NCBI RefSeq assembly: GCF_001906925.1
Contig: NZ_MRWQ01000022.1
Location: 22,973 to 86,972, forward strand
Length of the DNA stretch: 64,000 nucleotides
Reading direction: 5' to 3'
Origin: Domibacillus mangrovi
GTDB taxonomy: Bacteria; Bacillota; Bacilli; Bacillales; Domibacillaceae
Part shown: positions 16,832-25,312 of the stretch, piece after piece
Position numbering within the stretch: the first letter of the stretch is position 1
How the letters are laid out: every line of letters begins with the position of its first letter
The notes under the pieces: generated by a model
Database searches by the model: none
The model's input: the letters and a program-made list of their open reading frames with translations, nothing else
What the model was told of the DNA's origin: nothing
Program-made: the position numbers and the translations under genes

Positions 16832-17260
16832 TTACTCTATAATATTGTTCTGTATTTCTCTCATAATGCGGATGACCTCGAGCTGCTCCTCCTCTGAGAT
16901 ACCTTTTAAAATATCCTGTTCAAATTGGTCAATCGTCACACGGACATCCTTATAGATATTTTTACCAAGCTCTGTCAGCTGCATCCTTTTTTCGCGTCTG
17001 TCTTTGCCAGGGACATGTTCTACATATCCGAGTTCTTCCAAACGGTTAATGGTCCTCGTAACGGTAGGTTTTTCCACAGATTGATAATTGGAAAGCTCAA
17101 CAAGTGTTGAAGAACCATTGTTGGATAAATAATGCAAGATGGACCATTGCGCTCTGTAGAGATCATGCTTGGCGAGTTGGGCATTAAGTCGATTCTCAAA
17201 AGGCCGGTACAATAGCAACAGTTGTTGAAAGAATTTTCGATAAGTCTTGATTAGAAACAC
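16832..17260 (-). CDS. MarR-family transcriptional regulator
   Basis: The 142-residue protein has the MarR winged helix: YRAQWSILHYLSNNGSSTLVEL about 33-54, recognition helix VEKPTVTRTINRLEELGYV about 62-80, and the wing GKDRREKRMQLTELG about 84-98 with the DRRE motif. The start is probably GTG at 17260, which has only a weak ribosome site, so the start is uncertain by a few codons. It leads the operon with the MFS exporter 12 nt downstream. A perfect palindrome at 17286-17310 lies 26 bp before the start and is the likely autoregulatory operator. Confidence 0.85.
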   Translation of the reverse strand: MFLIKTYRKFFQQLLLLYRPFENRLNAQLAKHDLYRAQWSILHYLSNNGSSTLVELSNYQSVEKPTVTRTINRLEELGYVEHVPGKDRREKRMQLTELGKNIYKDVRVTIDQFEQDILKGISEEEQLEVIRIMREIQNNIIE

Positions 17261-17285
17261 CTCATTATAAAAAAGTTAGCGAAGG

Positions 17286-17310
17286 TAATAGTTATCGTAG
17301 GTAACTATTA
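17286..17310. promoter_or_regulatory. MarR operator palindrome
   Basis: TAATAGTTA and TAACTATTA form a perfect 9-bp inverted repeat with a 7-bp spacer just upstream of the marR-MFS operon. The spacing suits a MarR dimer. Confidence 0.7.
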
Positions 17311-17467
17311 TAGTGTACAGATACGATCGTCATATGTCTAGTGAATGAGTGGGTATTTCATATTCTTAGAAGGGGAAACTATGGATCATATCGTGAAAAC
17401 GGTAACGGATAAATGAAAGAGAGGGTTTGGGATGATTTATTTTCTATCAACTTTTTTAAAGACAATC

Positions 17468-17503
17468 GTAAAATGACTCAAGCTGATGCTTGAGTCATTT
17501 TAC
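17468..17503. terminator. Terminator of the nanE-PTS operon
   Basis: A perfect 16-bp inverted repeat, GTAAAATGACTCAAGC and its complement, with a 4-nt loop, lies about 50 bp beyond the nanE stop on the minus strand. Confidence 0.88.
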
Positions 17504-17554
17504 AATTAATTGAAGCGATTTGTTCGTTCAACTTATATTATCCATTCATATCAA

Positions 17555-18247
17555 CTATTTTTGTAAAGCATCGGCGAATCTTTTTGTAATGATTTGTGGT
17601 CTTGTAATTGCCCCGCCAACAACTACTGCATGAACGTTGATATTTAAAACAGAACGGGCAATTTCTGGCGTAGAGACGTTTCCTTCCGCGATGACCTTTG
17701 CTTTTTTAACTTCATGGACAATTTGTTTAATGACAGCATAGTCGTTATCGTCAATTTTCAGTCCACTTGTTTCTTCTGTGTATCCATATAAAGTGGGAGC
17801 TACAATGTCAAACCCAAGATTGTCAGCGTAGATCGCTTCCTCGACGGAGGAAACATCGGCCATTAGAATAACATGAGGATATTTTGATTTAATCTCCTTA
17901 TAAAATGATTCTAATGTACTTCCGTCAGGTCTTATGCGTTCTGTTGCATCTGTTGCGATAATTTCTGCTCCTGTTGTCATTAATGCATCAATTTCCTTTA
18001 TAGTGGGTGTGATAAAAACAGGATGATCTCCATAAACTTGTTTGAAGATTCCGATGACCGGGAGATCTACTTGTTTTTTTATTTCTACAATATCAGAAAC
18101 AGAGTTTGCGCGGATTCCAATTGCCCCACCTTCTTTAGCGGCTAAGGCCATACGTCCCATGATGTATGAGCTGTGTAAAGGCTCACCCTCTAATGCTTGG
18201 CAGGATACAATTAATCCTTTATATAGTTGATCTACTACTGGCTGCAT
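17555..18247 (-). CDS. nanE: N-acetylmannosamine-6-phosphate 2-epimerase
   Basis: This 230-residue TIM-barrel enzyme converts ManNAc-6-phosphate to GlcNAc-6-phosphate in the cytoplasm. Recognisable segments are GLIVSCQALEGEPLH near the N-terminus, GAIGIRANSV, VIGIFKQ, IIATDATERIRPDG, MADVSSVEEA and VIAEGNVSTPE near the C-terminus. The ATG at 18247 has AAGGAGTG six nt upstream; the six codons before it are unlikely to be used. It is the last gene of a minus-strand operon with EIIBC and EIIA. Its product feeds NagA and NagB encoded on the other strand, which suggests the PTS imports ManNAc as well as, or instead of, GlcNAc. Confidence 0.92.
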   Translation of the reverse strand: MQPVVDQLYKGLIVSCQALEGEPLHSSYIMGRMALAAKEGGAIGIRANSVSDIVEIKKQVDLPVIGIFKQVYGDHPVFITPTIKEIDALMTTGAEIIATDATERIRPDGSTLESFYKEIKSKYPHVILMADVSSVEEAIYADNLGFDIVAPTLYGYTEETSGLKIDDNDYAVIKQIVHEVKKAKVIAEGNVSTPEIARSVLNINVHAVVVGGAITRPQIITKRFADALQK

Positions 18248-18280
18248 GTAAAACACTCCTTGCAAGGATAGATTCTATTC

Positions 18281-19819
18281 TTATTGCTCCAAGTACTCTT
18301 CAACTTCGTTTTTAACAATCGTCACTTGAGGACCGTAAATAATTTGTACACCTGTTCCTTTTTTAACAATACCTTTTGAACCTGTTTGTTTAATAATATC
18401 TTCATTGAATAATGATTCATCTTTCACTGTGACACGTAAACGAGTTGCACAACAATCCACGACATCAATATTTTGTACTCCGCCTAAACCTTCAACAATC
18501 GTTTTAGCACGATCAGTAGCGGTTACTTGATCAACGGAAACGGACTGTTCCTCATCTTCACGACCGAGGACTTTATAATTATTCTTCCTAATAAGGAATT
18601 TGAATGTAAAGTAGTACAAGAAGAACCATGGAATACCGACAATTAATACATAGAGCCAATTGGTTTTATCCATACCTTGGAGAATACCAAATAAGACGAA
18701 ATCAATGAATCCACCAGAGAAGGTTTGTCCAATCGTGATATTAAAGATATCAGACATCATAAAAGCTAATCCGTCAAATAAAGCATGGACGAAATAAAGG
18801 ACAGGAGCGACAAATAAAAAGCTGAATTCGAGCGGTTCCGTTATTCCTGTTAAAAAGGACGTTAATGCAGCAGAAAGAAGAATTCCTGCGACTATTTTTT
18901 TATTCTTTGGCTTAGCACAGTGATAAATAGCAAGTGCTGCTCCAGGTAGACCAAACATCATCGTGATAAACCTGCCAGACATAAACCTTGAAACGCCCTC
19001 GTAATATTGAACCGTTTGAGGATCAGCTAATTGCGCAAAGAAGATGTTTTGAGTACCACTAATCAATTTCCCACCAATCTCCATTGTGCCACCTAAAGCA
19101 GTTTGCCAAAATGGCAAATAGAAAATATGATGTAGACCTAAAGGACCTAGCATTCGTAAAATAAAACCATAGAAGAATGTTCCAATTGTTCCCGTGCTCG
19201 TCACGAGCGAACCTAATTGATTAATAAAAAGTTGGAAATAAGGCCAGATGACAAAAAGAACGGCCCCTACAAAGATCGATGTAAAGGAAACAACGATTGG
19301 AATGAATCGAGATCCTCCGAAAAATCCAAGAACTTGAGGGAGTTCAATTTTATTGTATTTATTGTGAAGTGCGGCTGCGACAATCCCGATGATAATCCCG
19401 CCAAATACTCCTGTTTCCAGTGTCTGAATTCCAACAGCCATACCTTGTCCGGCTCCAGCTAAATTATCTTTGGCAAGTTGCCCCGTAATAGAGAGCAAGG
19501 CATTTATTGCACTATTCATGACAAAATAGCCAATCATGGCAGCCAATCCAGCCGTACCTTTATCTGAACGAGCTAGACCAACCGCAACACCGACTGCAAA
19601 AATAATCGGTAAGTTACCAAATACAATACTTCCTGCTGAACTCATAATTGTAAAAATCGCTTGAAGCCATACAATATCTAAAAATGGATAAGCTGAAACC
19701 GTATTTGGGTTTGAGAGCGCACCGCCTATACCAAGCAGCAAACCTGCAGCAGGTAAGACAGCGATTGGAAGCATAAACGACTTCCCAAATTGCTGAGCTT
19801 TTTCAAAAAACTTCCCCAT
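18281..19819 (-). CDS. PTS EIIBC, glucose/N-acetylglucosamine family
   Basis: The 512-residue permease has an EIIC domain (about 1-400: FGKSFMLPIAVLPAAGLLLGIG at the start, then FLTGITEPLEFSFLF near 325-340) followed by an EIIB domain (about 435-512) with the phosphorylatable Cys in DVVDCCATRLRV. It lacks an EIIA domain, which is encoded separately just upstream. AGGAGG precedes the ATG. It would phosphorylate an amino sugar during uptake. The NanE partner downstream and the nagAB genes opposite favour ManNAc or GlcNAc over glucose, and a NagR/DasR operator lies in front of the operon. Whether it is NagP-like or ManNAc-specific cannot be decided here. Confidence 0.88.
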   Translation of the reverse strand: MGKFFEKAQQFGKSFMLPIAVLPAAGLLLGIGGALSNPNTVSAYPFLDIVWLQAIFTIMSSAGSIVFGNLPIIFAVGVAVGLARSDKGTAGLAAMIGYFVMNSAINALLSITGQLAKDNLAGAGQGMAVGIQTLETGVFGGIIIGIVAAALHNKYNKIELPQVLGFFGGSRFIPIVVSFTSIFVGAVLFVIWPYFQLFINQLGSLVTSTGTIGTFFYGFILRMLGPLGLHHIFYLPFWQTALGGTMEIGGKLISGTQNIFFAQLADPQTVQYYEGVSRFMSGRFITMMFGLPGAALAIYHCAKPKNKKIVAGILLSAALTSFLTGITEPLEFSFLFVAPVLYFVHALFDGLAFMMSDIFNITIGQTFSGGFIDFVLFGILQGMDKTNWLYVLIVGIPWFFLYYFTFKFLIRKNNYKVLGREDEEQSVSVDQVTATDRAKTIVEGLGGVQNIDVVDCCATRLRVTVKDESLFNEDIIKQTGSKGIVKKGTGVQIIYGPQVTIVKNEVEEYLEQ

Positions 19820-19839
19820 AAGTACTACCTCCTATAAAT

Positions 19840-20370
19840 TTATTGAACGGATACGATCCCGTTATCTCCTTGCTTGACTGCACCTTGTTTTTTCACAGTG
19901 ACATTCGCTGCATTAGTAAATATGACTGGTGTAACAGTAGAAGAAGCAGATTTCTTAATATAGTCAAGATCAAACGTTAAAAGTTCGGTTCCTTTTGAAA
20001 CTTGATCTCCTTCTTTAACGAGAGCAGTAAAGCCTTCCCCTTTTAAATTGACGGTTTCTAAACCTACATGAATTAAAATTTCATGCCCTTGTTTTGACTT
20101 AATGCCAATTGCATGCTTAGTTGGAAAGACATTCATAATTACTCCATCAACAGGCGATACAACCAAACCCTTTGTCGGAACAATGGCAAAGCCATCCCCC
20201 ATCATTTTTTCTGAAAATACTGGATCTTCCACTTCTGTAATCGGAATGATATCACCTTCAATTGGCATGACAAAATCTTGACTATTTAGGGGCAGCAGTC
20301 CTGTTGCACCAGAGGGTTCGGTTACATCCTTTTTTACTTCCTTCTCTTTATGTTTAAAAAATCCAAACAT
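19840..20370 (-). CDS. PTS EIIA, glucose-type (Crr-like)
   Basis: The 176-residue soluble protein is the EIIA-Glc barrel: VMPIEGDIIPITEVEDPVFSEKMMGDGFA, then SPVDGVIMNVFPTKHAIG and ILIHVGLETVNLKGEGF with the phosphoryl-accepting His (HVGL). It passes phosphate from HPr to the EIIB domain of the downstream permease. The ATG at 20370 follows AAAAGGAGTG; the 18 codons before it are probably not translated. It is the first gene of the minus-strand operon, and its promoter contains the NagR/DasR box at 20455. Confidence 0.9.
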   Translation of the reverse strand: MFGFFKHKEKEVKKDVTEPSGATGLLPLNSQDFVMPIEGDIIPITEVEDPVFSEKMMGDGFAIVPTKGLVVSPVDGVIMNVFPTKHAIGIKSKQGHEILIHVGLETVNLKGEGFTALVKEGDQVSKGTELLTFDLDYIKKSASSTVTPVIFTNAANVTVKKQGAVKQGDNGIVSVQ

Positions 20371-20454
20371 GTGAATAACACTCCTTTTTGATTTTTGACT
20401 GATTGGATTGAAAAGGCTTTCCAAGATAAAAATAATATAGCATCTAGTTAATAT

Positions 20455-20470
20455 AGATGTCTATACCATT
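20455..20470 (-). promoter_or_regulatory. NagR/DasR operator (dre site) for the PTS operon
   Basis: Read on the minus strand the site is AATGGTATAGACATCT, close to the dre consensus (A-T-TGGTCTAGAC-A-C-T type) recognised by GntR regulators of amino-sugar use. It sits about 85 bp before the EIIA start. A matching site occurs at 20561 on the other strand. Confidence 0.8.
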
Positions 20471-20560
20471 AGTTTATTTTTTTTTGATTTTTTTTGGAAA
20501 TTCGATAAAAAATCAGGATTTAAGTAGTTTTTCCAAAGGTTACAGACAATAATTAATATA

Positions 20561-20576
20561 ACTGGTATAGACAACT
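20561..20576 (+). promoter_or_regulatory. NagR/DasR operator (dre site) for nagAB-nagR
   Basis: ACTGGTATAGACAACT is a near-consensus dre palindrome. It overlaps a likely -35 element (TAGACA) positioned 18 bp before TAAAAT, so NagR binding would block the promoter. GlcNAc-6-phosphate or GlcN-6-phosphate normally relieves this repression. Confidence 0.85.
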
Positions 20577-20632
20577 ATTCTTTGGAGATGCTAAAATATA
20601 ATCAAGTTTAGAGTGGAAAGGACGGCATTTTA

Positions 20633-21832
20633 ATGAATCCAAAAGGTACATCTATTTTGCTCAAGGGCATGCAAATATATTCTGAAGACATGAAAATTGA
20701 GCATGGATATATTAAAATAAAAGATCAAAAAATAATGGAGTATGGATCACTTGAAAAAGTAGACAATGAGGAGCAATTTGACGTTATAGAAGTGGCCGCT
20801 ACTTATAAGGCGGTTCCTGGTTTTATCGATGTTCATATTCATGGAGCCAATGGTGCTGATGCAATGGATGCAACGGAGGAAGCATTAGATATAATGGCAA
20901 AAGCACTTCCTAAAGAAGGTACAACTGCTTTTTTAGCAACGACAATGACACAAAGTAGTGTGGCCATTGAAAAAGCATTAGTTAATGCAGGCAATTATAT
21001 TTGTGATCAGCAAAGTCCAGGAAAAGCTGAAATAATCGGAATTCATCTTGAAGGTCCATTTGTAAATAAAAAAAGAGCAGGCGCACAACCATTGAACTAT
21101 ATCATTGATCCAAATGTAGAGGATTTTAAAAGGTGGAATAGACTAGCGAAGGAAAAGATTAAGCTCGTGACGTTAGCACCCGAACAACCAGGCGGTTTAG
21201 AAATGGTGAAGCATTTAAAAGAGAACGGGATCATTGCTTCCATCGGTCATTCTGATGCTACATATAATGAAGTAATCGAAGCGATTCATGCAGGAGTCAG
21301 TCATGCAACACATTTATTTAATCAAATGCGTGGCTTGCATCATCGCGAACCGGGTGTAGTTGGTGCTTCTTTTTTACATGATGAATTAAAAGCGGAAATC
21401 ATCGTTGATGGCGTTCACGTTCGACCCGAAATGGTCAAGCTGGCTTACAAACAAAAAGGGAAGAAAGGGTTAATTTTAATAACAGATGCCATGCGCGCAA
21501 AAGGCTTGGAAAATGGTACTTATGATCTGGGTGGTCAAGAGGTGACTGTTAAGGATGGAAAAGCGGTTCTTTATGAGGATACGCTTGCTGGGAGTATACT
21601 GAAATTAGGACATGCAGTGAAAAATGTTATAAACTTTACAGGTTGCTCACTAGAAGATGCCATTGAAATGGCATCTGTCAATCCCGCCAAACAATTAAAT
21701 ATATTAGATCACAAAGGCAGTATTGCGGTAGGGAAAGATGCAGACATTGTCATTTTGGATGAAAATCTAAATGTAGCGATGACATTTTGCCGCGGAAAAT
21801 GTGCATTTCACAGCGAAGGAGACACGATATGA
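20633..21832 (+). CDS. nagA: N-acetylglucosamine-6-phosphate deacetylase
   Basis: The 399-residue amidohydrolase removes acetate from GlcNAc-6-phosphate. Metal and substrate motifs are present: PGFIDVHIHGANG near 62-74, GIHLEGPFVNKKRAGA, SIGHSDATY, SHATHLFNQMRGLHHREPG and LITDAMRAKG. It starts the plus-strand amino-sugar operon behind the dre site, and its TGA overlaps the nagB start by 4 nt (ATGA). NanE and the PTS genes on the other strand supply its substrate. No anomalies. Confidence 0.95.
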   Translation: MNPKGTSILLKGMQIYSEDMKIEHGYIKIKDQKIMEYGSLEKVDNEEQFDVIEVAATYKAVPGFIDVHIHGANGADAMDATEEALDIMAKALPKEGTTAFLATTMTQSSVAIEKALVNAGNYICDQQSPGKAEIIGIHLEGPFVNKKRAGAQPLNYIIDPNVEDFKRWNRLAKEKIKLVTLAPEQPGGLEMVKHLKENGIIASIGHSDATYNEVIEAIHAGVSHATHLFNQMRGLHHREPGVVGASFLHDELKAEIIVDGVHVRPEMVKLAYKQKGKKGLILITDAMRAKGLENGTYDLGGQEVTVKDGKAVLYEDTLAGSILKLGHAVKNVINFTGCSLEDAIEMASVNPAKQLNILDHKGSIAVGKDADIVILDENLNVAMTFCRGKCAFHSEGDTI

Positions 21833-22554
21833 ATATAATTGAAGTAAAAGACTATCAAGAAATGAGCAAAAAGGCTGCTGAATTTGTTCGTGATAACGTA
21901 CGCCGTAATCCAAACATTAACCTAGGGTTAGCAACAGGTGGAACACCTGTCGGAATGTATAAACAGTTAATTGAAGACCATCAAAAAAACCACACGTCTT
22001 ACAAAAATGTAACAACATTTAATTTAGATGAGTATATAGGCCTTTCAGAATATAATCACAATAGTTATCGTTATTTCATGAATGATAACTTATTTGATCA
22101 TATTGATATTCAAATGTCTAAAACAAATGTACCTCATGGGAATGTGAAAGATTTGAAAAAAGAATGTTCAGATTTTGAACATTTGATTAAAGAACATGGT
22201 GGAATCGATCTTCAAATCCTTGGAATTGGAAGCAACGGGCACATTGGATTTAACGAACCTGGCACATCTTTTGAATCTCGAACCCATATTATCGACTTAA
22301 CTCATTCAACTCGAGAAGCAAACGCAAGATTTTTCGGCAATCGTGCAGAAGTTCCTGCCCAAGCCATCACGATGGGGATTTCAACCATTATGAAAAGCAA
22401 AGCAATTCTGCTGCTAATATCAGGTACTAACAAAAGAGAAGCTTTTTTCCAGCTCGTACATGGTGAGATCAGTGAAACCTTCCCCGCATCTGTATTAAGA
22501 AAGCATTCATGTGTTACAATTATTGTAGATGAAGCAGCACGTGGGAATGTGTAG
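21829..22554 (+). CDS. nagB: Glucosamine-6-phosphate deaminase
   Basis: The 241-residue enzyme converts GlcN-6-phosphate to fructose-6-phosphate plus ammonia, joining amino sugars to glycolysis. Family motifs: LATGGTPVGMYK near 34-45, NLDEYIGL, and LGIGSNGHIGFNEPG with the catalytic His. The start ATG overlaps the nagA stop (ATGA), so translation is probably coupled. The length equals that of Bacillus NagB proteins, which lack the allosteric extension of the enterobacterial enzyme. Confidence 0.95.
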   Translation: MNIIEVKDYQEMSKKAAEFVRDNVRRNPNINLGLATGGTPVGMYKQLIEDHQKNHTSYKNVTTFNLDEYIGLSEYNHNSYRYFMNDNLFDHIDIQMSKTNVPHGNVKDLKKECSDFEHLIKEHGGIDLQILGIGSNGHIGFNEPGTSFESRTHIIDLTHSTREANARFFGNRAEVPAQAITMGISTIMKSKAILLLISGTNKREAFFQLVHGEISETFPASVLRKHSCVTIIVDEAARGNV

Positions 22555-22661
22555 GTTTGACGATTATACTAAATACCTATAACATATCATGAAGTAATCT
22601 GCTCAATGAAGCTGCATTCATGTTTTTTGATTCGCATGGAAAGGATACAGGTGAATGAAGA

Positions 22662-23384
22662 ATGATTAAAAAGAATTTTCCTATTCCTATTTATTATCAA
22701 ATAATAGAACTTATTCAAGAACAAATCGAAAAAGGTGAGCTAAAGCCGGGAGATAGTCTTCCCTCTGAAAGAGAGTTTGCAGAAAAATACCAAATTAGCA
22801 GAATGACCGTCAGGCAAGCTTTTACTCAACTTGTAAACAACGGCTACTTACATCGATTACAAGGAAAAGGAACTTTTGTTGCTGAACAAAAAATTGAACA
22901 GACGCTTCATGGCTTAACAAGCTTTACTGAAGATATGATCGCACGAGGAATGGAGCCGGGCAGTGAACTGATCCACTTTGAAATCATTCCTGCGACCAGT
23001 CAAATTGCGAGACAGCTAGCCATTAAAGAATATGGGCCTGTATACGAAATGAAGCGAATTCGTTTAGCGGATGATGTTCCGATGGCACTAGAAACAAATT
23101 ATATTTCGGCTAATCTTATTAAAGGACTAACTGAACAAATTGTAAATCAATCTTTATATGCGTATATTGAAAATCAATTAAACTTCAGAATCGATCATGC
23201 TTCTCAAATTATTGAATCGTCCGTCGCCAATCAAATGGAATCACAACATTTACACATTCAAAAAGGAGCACCTGTCATGCGTATTCAAAGAAATACATTT
23301 CTGCAAAATGGGACTCCTGTTGAACTTGTCAAATCCTCATACCGCGCAGACCGTTACAAGTTTATGATTCAGATGAAACGGTGA
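22662..23384 (+). CDS. nagR: GntR/HutC-type repressor of amino-sugar genes
   Basis: The 240-residue protein has an N-terminal GntR winged helix (about 8-75: GELKPGDSLPSEREFAEKYQISRMTVRQAF) and a UTRA effector domain (about 95-235). It matches NagR (YvoA)/DasR proteins, which bind dre sites and respond to GlcN-6-P or GlcNAc-6-P. Two dre sites lie in the divergent promoter region 2 kb upstream. It is separated from nagB by 107 bp containing a weak hairpin, so it may have its own promoter as well as read-through. Confidence 0.88.
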   Translation: MIKKNFPIPIYYQIIELIQEQIEKGELKPGDSLPSEREFAEKYQISRMTVRQAFTQLVNNGYLHRLQGKGTFVAEQKIEQTLHGLTSFTEDMIARGMEPGSELIHFEIIPATSQIARQLAIKEYGPVYEMKRIRLADDVPMALETNYISANLIKGLTEQIVNQSLYAYIENQLNFRIDHASQIIESSVANQMESQHLHIQKGAPVMRIQRNTFLQNGTPVELVKSSYRADRYKFMIQMKR

Positions 23385-23403
23385 AAATGAATAAAGGTGG
23401 GAA

Positions 23404-24150
23404 ATGTTCAGCATGTTCAATCACTATTTTCAAAAGTTGAGGGATCTATTAGACATTGTCGAAAAAGATGAAAAAGAGAAGATAAAAAAAGCGGCTCAAA
23501 AGGTTTCGGAATGTGTCCAACATGATGGAATCATTCATCTATTCGGCTGCGGTCATTCTCATATGATTGGGGAAGAGTTATTTTATCGTGCAGGTGGGCT
23601 TGCTCCTATCAGTCCAATACTCATTGAAGATGTCATGCTACATAAAGGAGCAGTACGCTCGTCGCAATTAGAAAAACAGCAACATTTTGCCGAGCAATTC
23701 ATGATTCATGACAGGATTCATCCAGAAGATGTCGTGATTGTTGTCTCAACGTCTGGAAGAAATCCTGTTCCGATTGATGTTGCTGAAATCGCTAAAAAAC
23801 AAGGTGCTTTCGTTATTGCAATAACCTCTCCAAGTTATGCCAAAAGCCAATCATCCCGACATGAAAATGGACAATATTTATATAGTTCAGTTGATCTTTC
23901 GATTGATAATCACATTGAAGTCGGAGATGCCCTTATGACACAAGAATCCCTTGATATAGCCTTTGGCTCAGGCTCAACAGTTATTAGTATGGCCATTGCG
24001 AACGGTATAATGGTCGAAGCCGTTAAGATCATGCTTGAAAATGACTTTATCCCCCCTATATTTAAAAGTGGCAACATTGACGGAGCGGAAGAACATAATA
24101 GAGAGCTCATCAATAAGTACAAAAGTCGAATTCCGATGCTGGAAGTCTAG
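23404..24150 (+). CDS. SIS-domain protein, UPF0309 family
   Basis: The 248-residue protein carries a sugar-isomerase (SIS) domain: HLFGCGHSHMIGEELFYRAGG near 41-61 and VIVVSTSGRNPVPIDVAE near 113-130 form the phosphosugar-binding loop. UPF0309 proteins are often next to nag genes, as here, 19 nt after nagR, and may bind or isomerise an amino-sugar phosphate, though no reaction is established for them. The start is ATG 23404 or the ATG nine nt later; the AAAGGTGGG site lies between the usual spacings for both. Confidence 0.85.
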   Translation: MFSMFNHYFQKLRDLLDIVEKDEKEKIKKAAQKVSECVQHDGIIHLFGCGHSHMIGEELFYRAGGLAPISPILIEDVMLHKGAVRSSQLEKQQHFAEQFMIHDRIHPEDVVIVVSTSGRNPVPIDVAEIAKKQGAFVIAITSPSYAKSQSSRHENGQYLYSSVDLSIDNHIEVGDALMTQESLDIAFGSGSTVISMAIANGIMVEAVKIMLENDFIPPIFKSGNIDGAEEHNRELINKYKSRIPMLEV

Positions 24151-24245
24151 TTTACCTTTTTACATAATTTTAATAGACATTGATAGAATGTATGCTACAT
24201 TTAAAATTGAAATAAGCTATTGATGAGATAAGGGGATTAATACTT

Positions 24246-24680
24246 GTGAAGCTGCTGTTTCCGTTACTCGCAATCATTGGCGGTATCGCCGTTGCCGCTC
24301 AAAGTCAAATCAATGGAGGATTGGGGAAAAAAACGGGCGTCCTTGAAAGTTCGTTTATTTCCTTCGGTATCGGAACGCTTGCCTTGTTCTTTGCTGTCTT
24401 GTTTTTTGGAAAAGGCAATCTGTTAGCCGCAACGGCAGTTCCCAAGTGGCAATTGCTCGGGGGATTGTTAGGTGCTTTATATTTGACTATTTCGATTTTA
24501 GTCGTACCGAAAATTGGCGTGGCATCGACTTTCGCTGCCGTTATTGCAGGACAAATCGTGATGGGCGCGATTATTGATCACTTTGGGCTCTTTGGCGGCA
24601 TGCGTATGCCAATGGATGTTAAAAAGGCCGCTGCGATTTTCTTGCTATTTGTTTCGCTTTATTTGTTTAACCACAAGTAA
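24246..24680 (+). CDS. DMT-superfamily membrane protein, YdcZ/DUF606 family
   Basis: The 144-residue protein has five hydrophobic segments and the family pattern: AIIGGIAVAAQSQINGGLGKKTG near 10-32 and FAAVIAGQIVMGAIIDHFGLFG near 98-119. These half-size DMT proteins work as dimers; some are encoded as adjacent pairs, but this one is alone. The GTG start at 24246 follows AAGGGG. A terminator follows at 24779. The substrate is unknown. Confidence 0.85.
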   Translation: MKLLFPLLAIIGGIAVAAQSQINGGLGKKTGVLESSFISFGIGTLALFFAVLFFGKGNLLAATAVPKWQLLGGLLGALYLTISILVVPKIGVASTFAAVIAGQIVMGAIIDHFGLFGGMRMPMDVKKAAAIFLLFVSLYLFNHK

Positions 24681-24778
24681 GCGTCTAATCGTCATCACTG
24701 ATCATATCGATTGAGAAGAGAGCGTGAACAAGGTATTAGAAGCGTTACTCAACTGATGTGAATGAAACGAGATTAAAT

Positions 24779-24814
24779 AAAAAAGTCGATTCTTTCAGAT
24801 AATCGACTTTTTTA
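24779..24814 (+). terminator. Intrinsic terminator
   Basis: AAAAAGTCGATT pairs with AATCGACTTTTTT around a 9-nt loop. It is about 100 bp after the YdcZ-like gene and before lrgA/cidA. Confidence 0.85.
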
Positions 24815-24883
24815 TGTTGTCTTTTATGTCATGTTAATTGACGCTTATATTCACAACCTGTAAGGAGGGGGGATTGTGTTCCT

Positions 24884-25312
24884 TTGATTTTGTTTAGGGT
24901 GAACACGTATTCGACTATGAAGTTCATAAAGGTTATTTTGCAAATGGTACTGTTATACATATTTTACATTGGGGGCGTTTGGTTGTCTGATAGGCTTCAT
25001 TTGCCGCTTCCTGGAAGTATTATAGGGTTATTGTTATTATGGACGGCTTTAATGTTGAAGATTTGTCCACTGAATTGGATTGAGTCCGGAGCGAATTTTA
25101 TTCTCTCCTATTTGCCATTATTTTTTATACCGGCTACCGTCGGGGTGATGAATTATTTCCACGTTTTCGCTGGAAAGGGGATCTTATTAATCCTGATTGT
25201 TGTTTTTAGTACGCTCATCACGATGGCCATAGCCGGTTACACGAGTCAATATTTTGCCGGGCGAGAAGAGACTAAGAGAAAGGAATTAAAATCATGCAAA
25301 GAACGCTCGTAG
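24884..25312 (+). CDS. LrgA/CidA-family holin-like protein
   Basis: The 142-residue protein with four membrane helices matches LrgA/CidA: LPLPGSIIGLLLLWTALML is the hallmark segment (about 43-61), with FFIPATVGVMNY near 83-94. This family is linked to autolysis, pyruvate or acetate overflow and programmed lysis together with LrgB/CidB proteins. The start is probably TTG 24884, 11 nt behind AAGGAGGGGGG; ATG 24917 is an alternative giving 131 residues. The 3' end overlaps the LrgB-type gene by 19 nt, so the two are co-translated. Confidence 0.85.
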   Translation: MILFRVNTYSTMKFIKVILQMVLLYIFYIGGVWLSDRLHLPLPGSIIGLLLLWTALMLKICPLNWIESGANFILSYLPLFFIPATVGVMNYFHVFAGKGILLILIVVFSTLITMAIAGYTSQYFAGREETKRKELKSCKERS

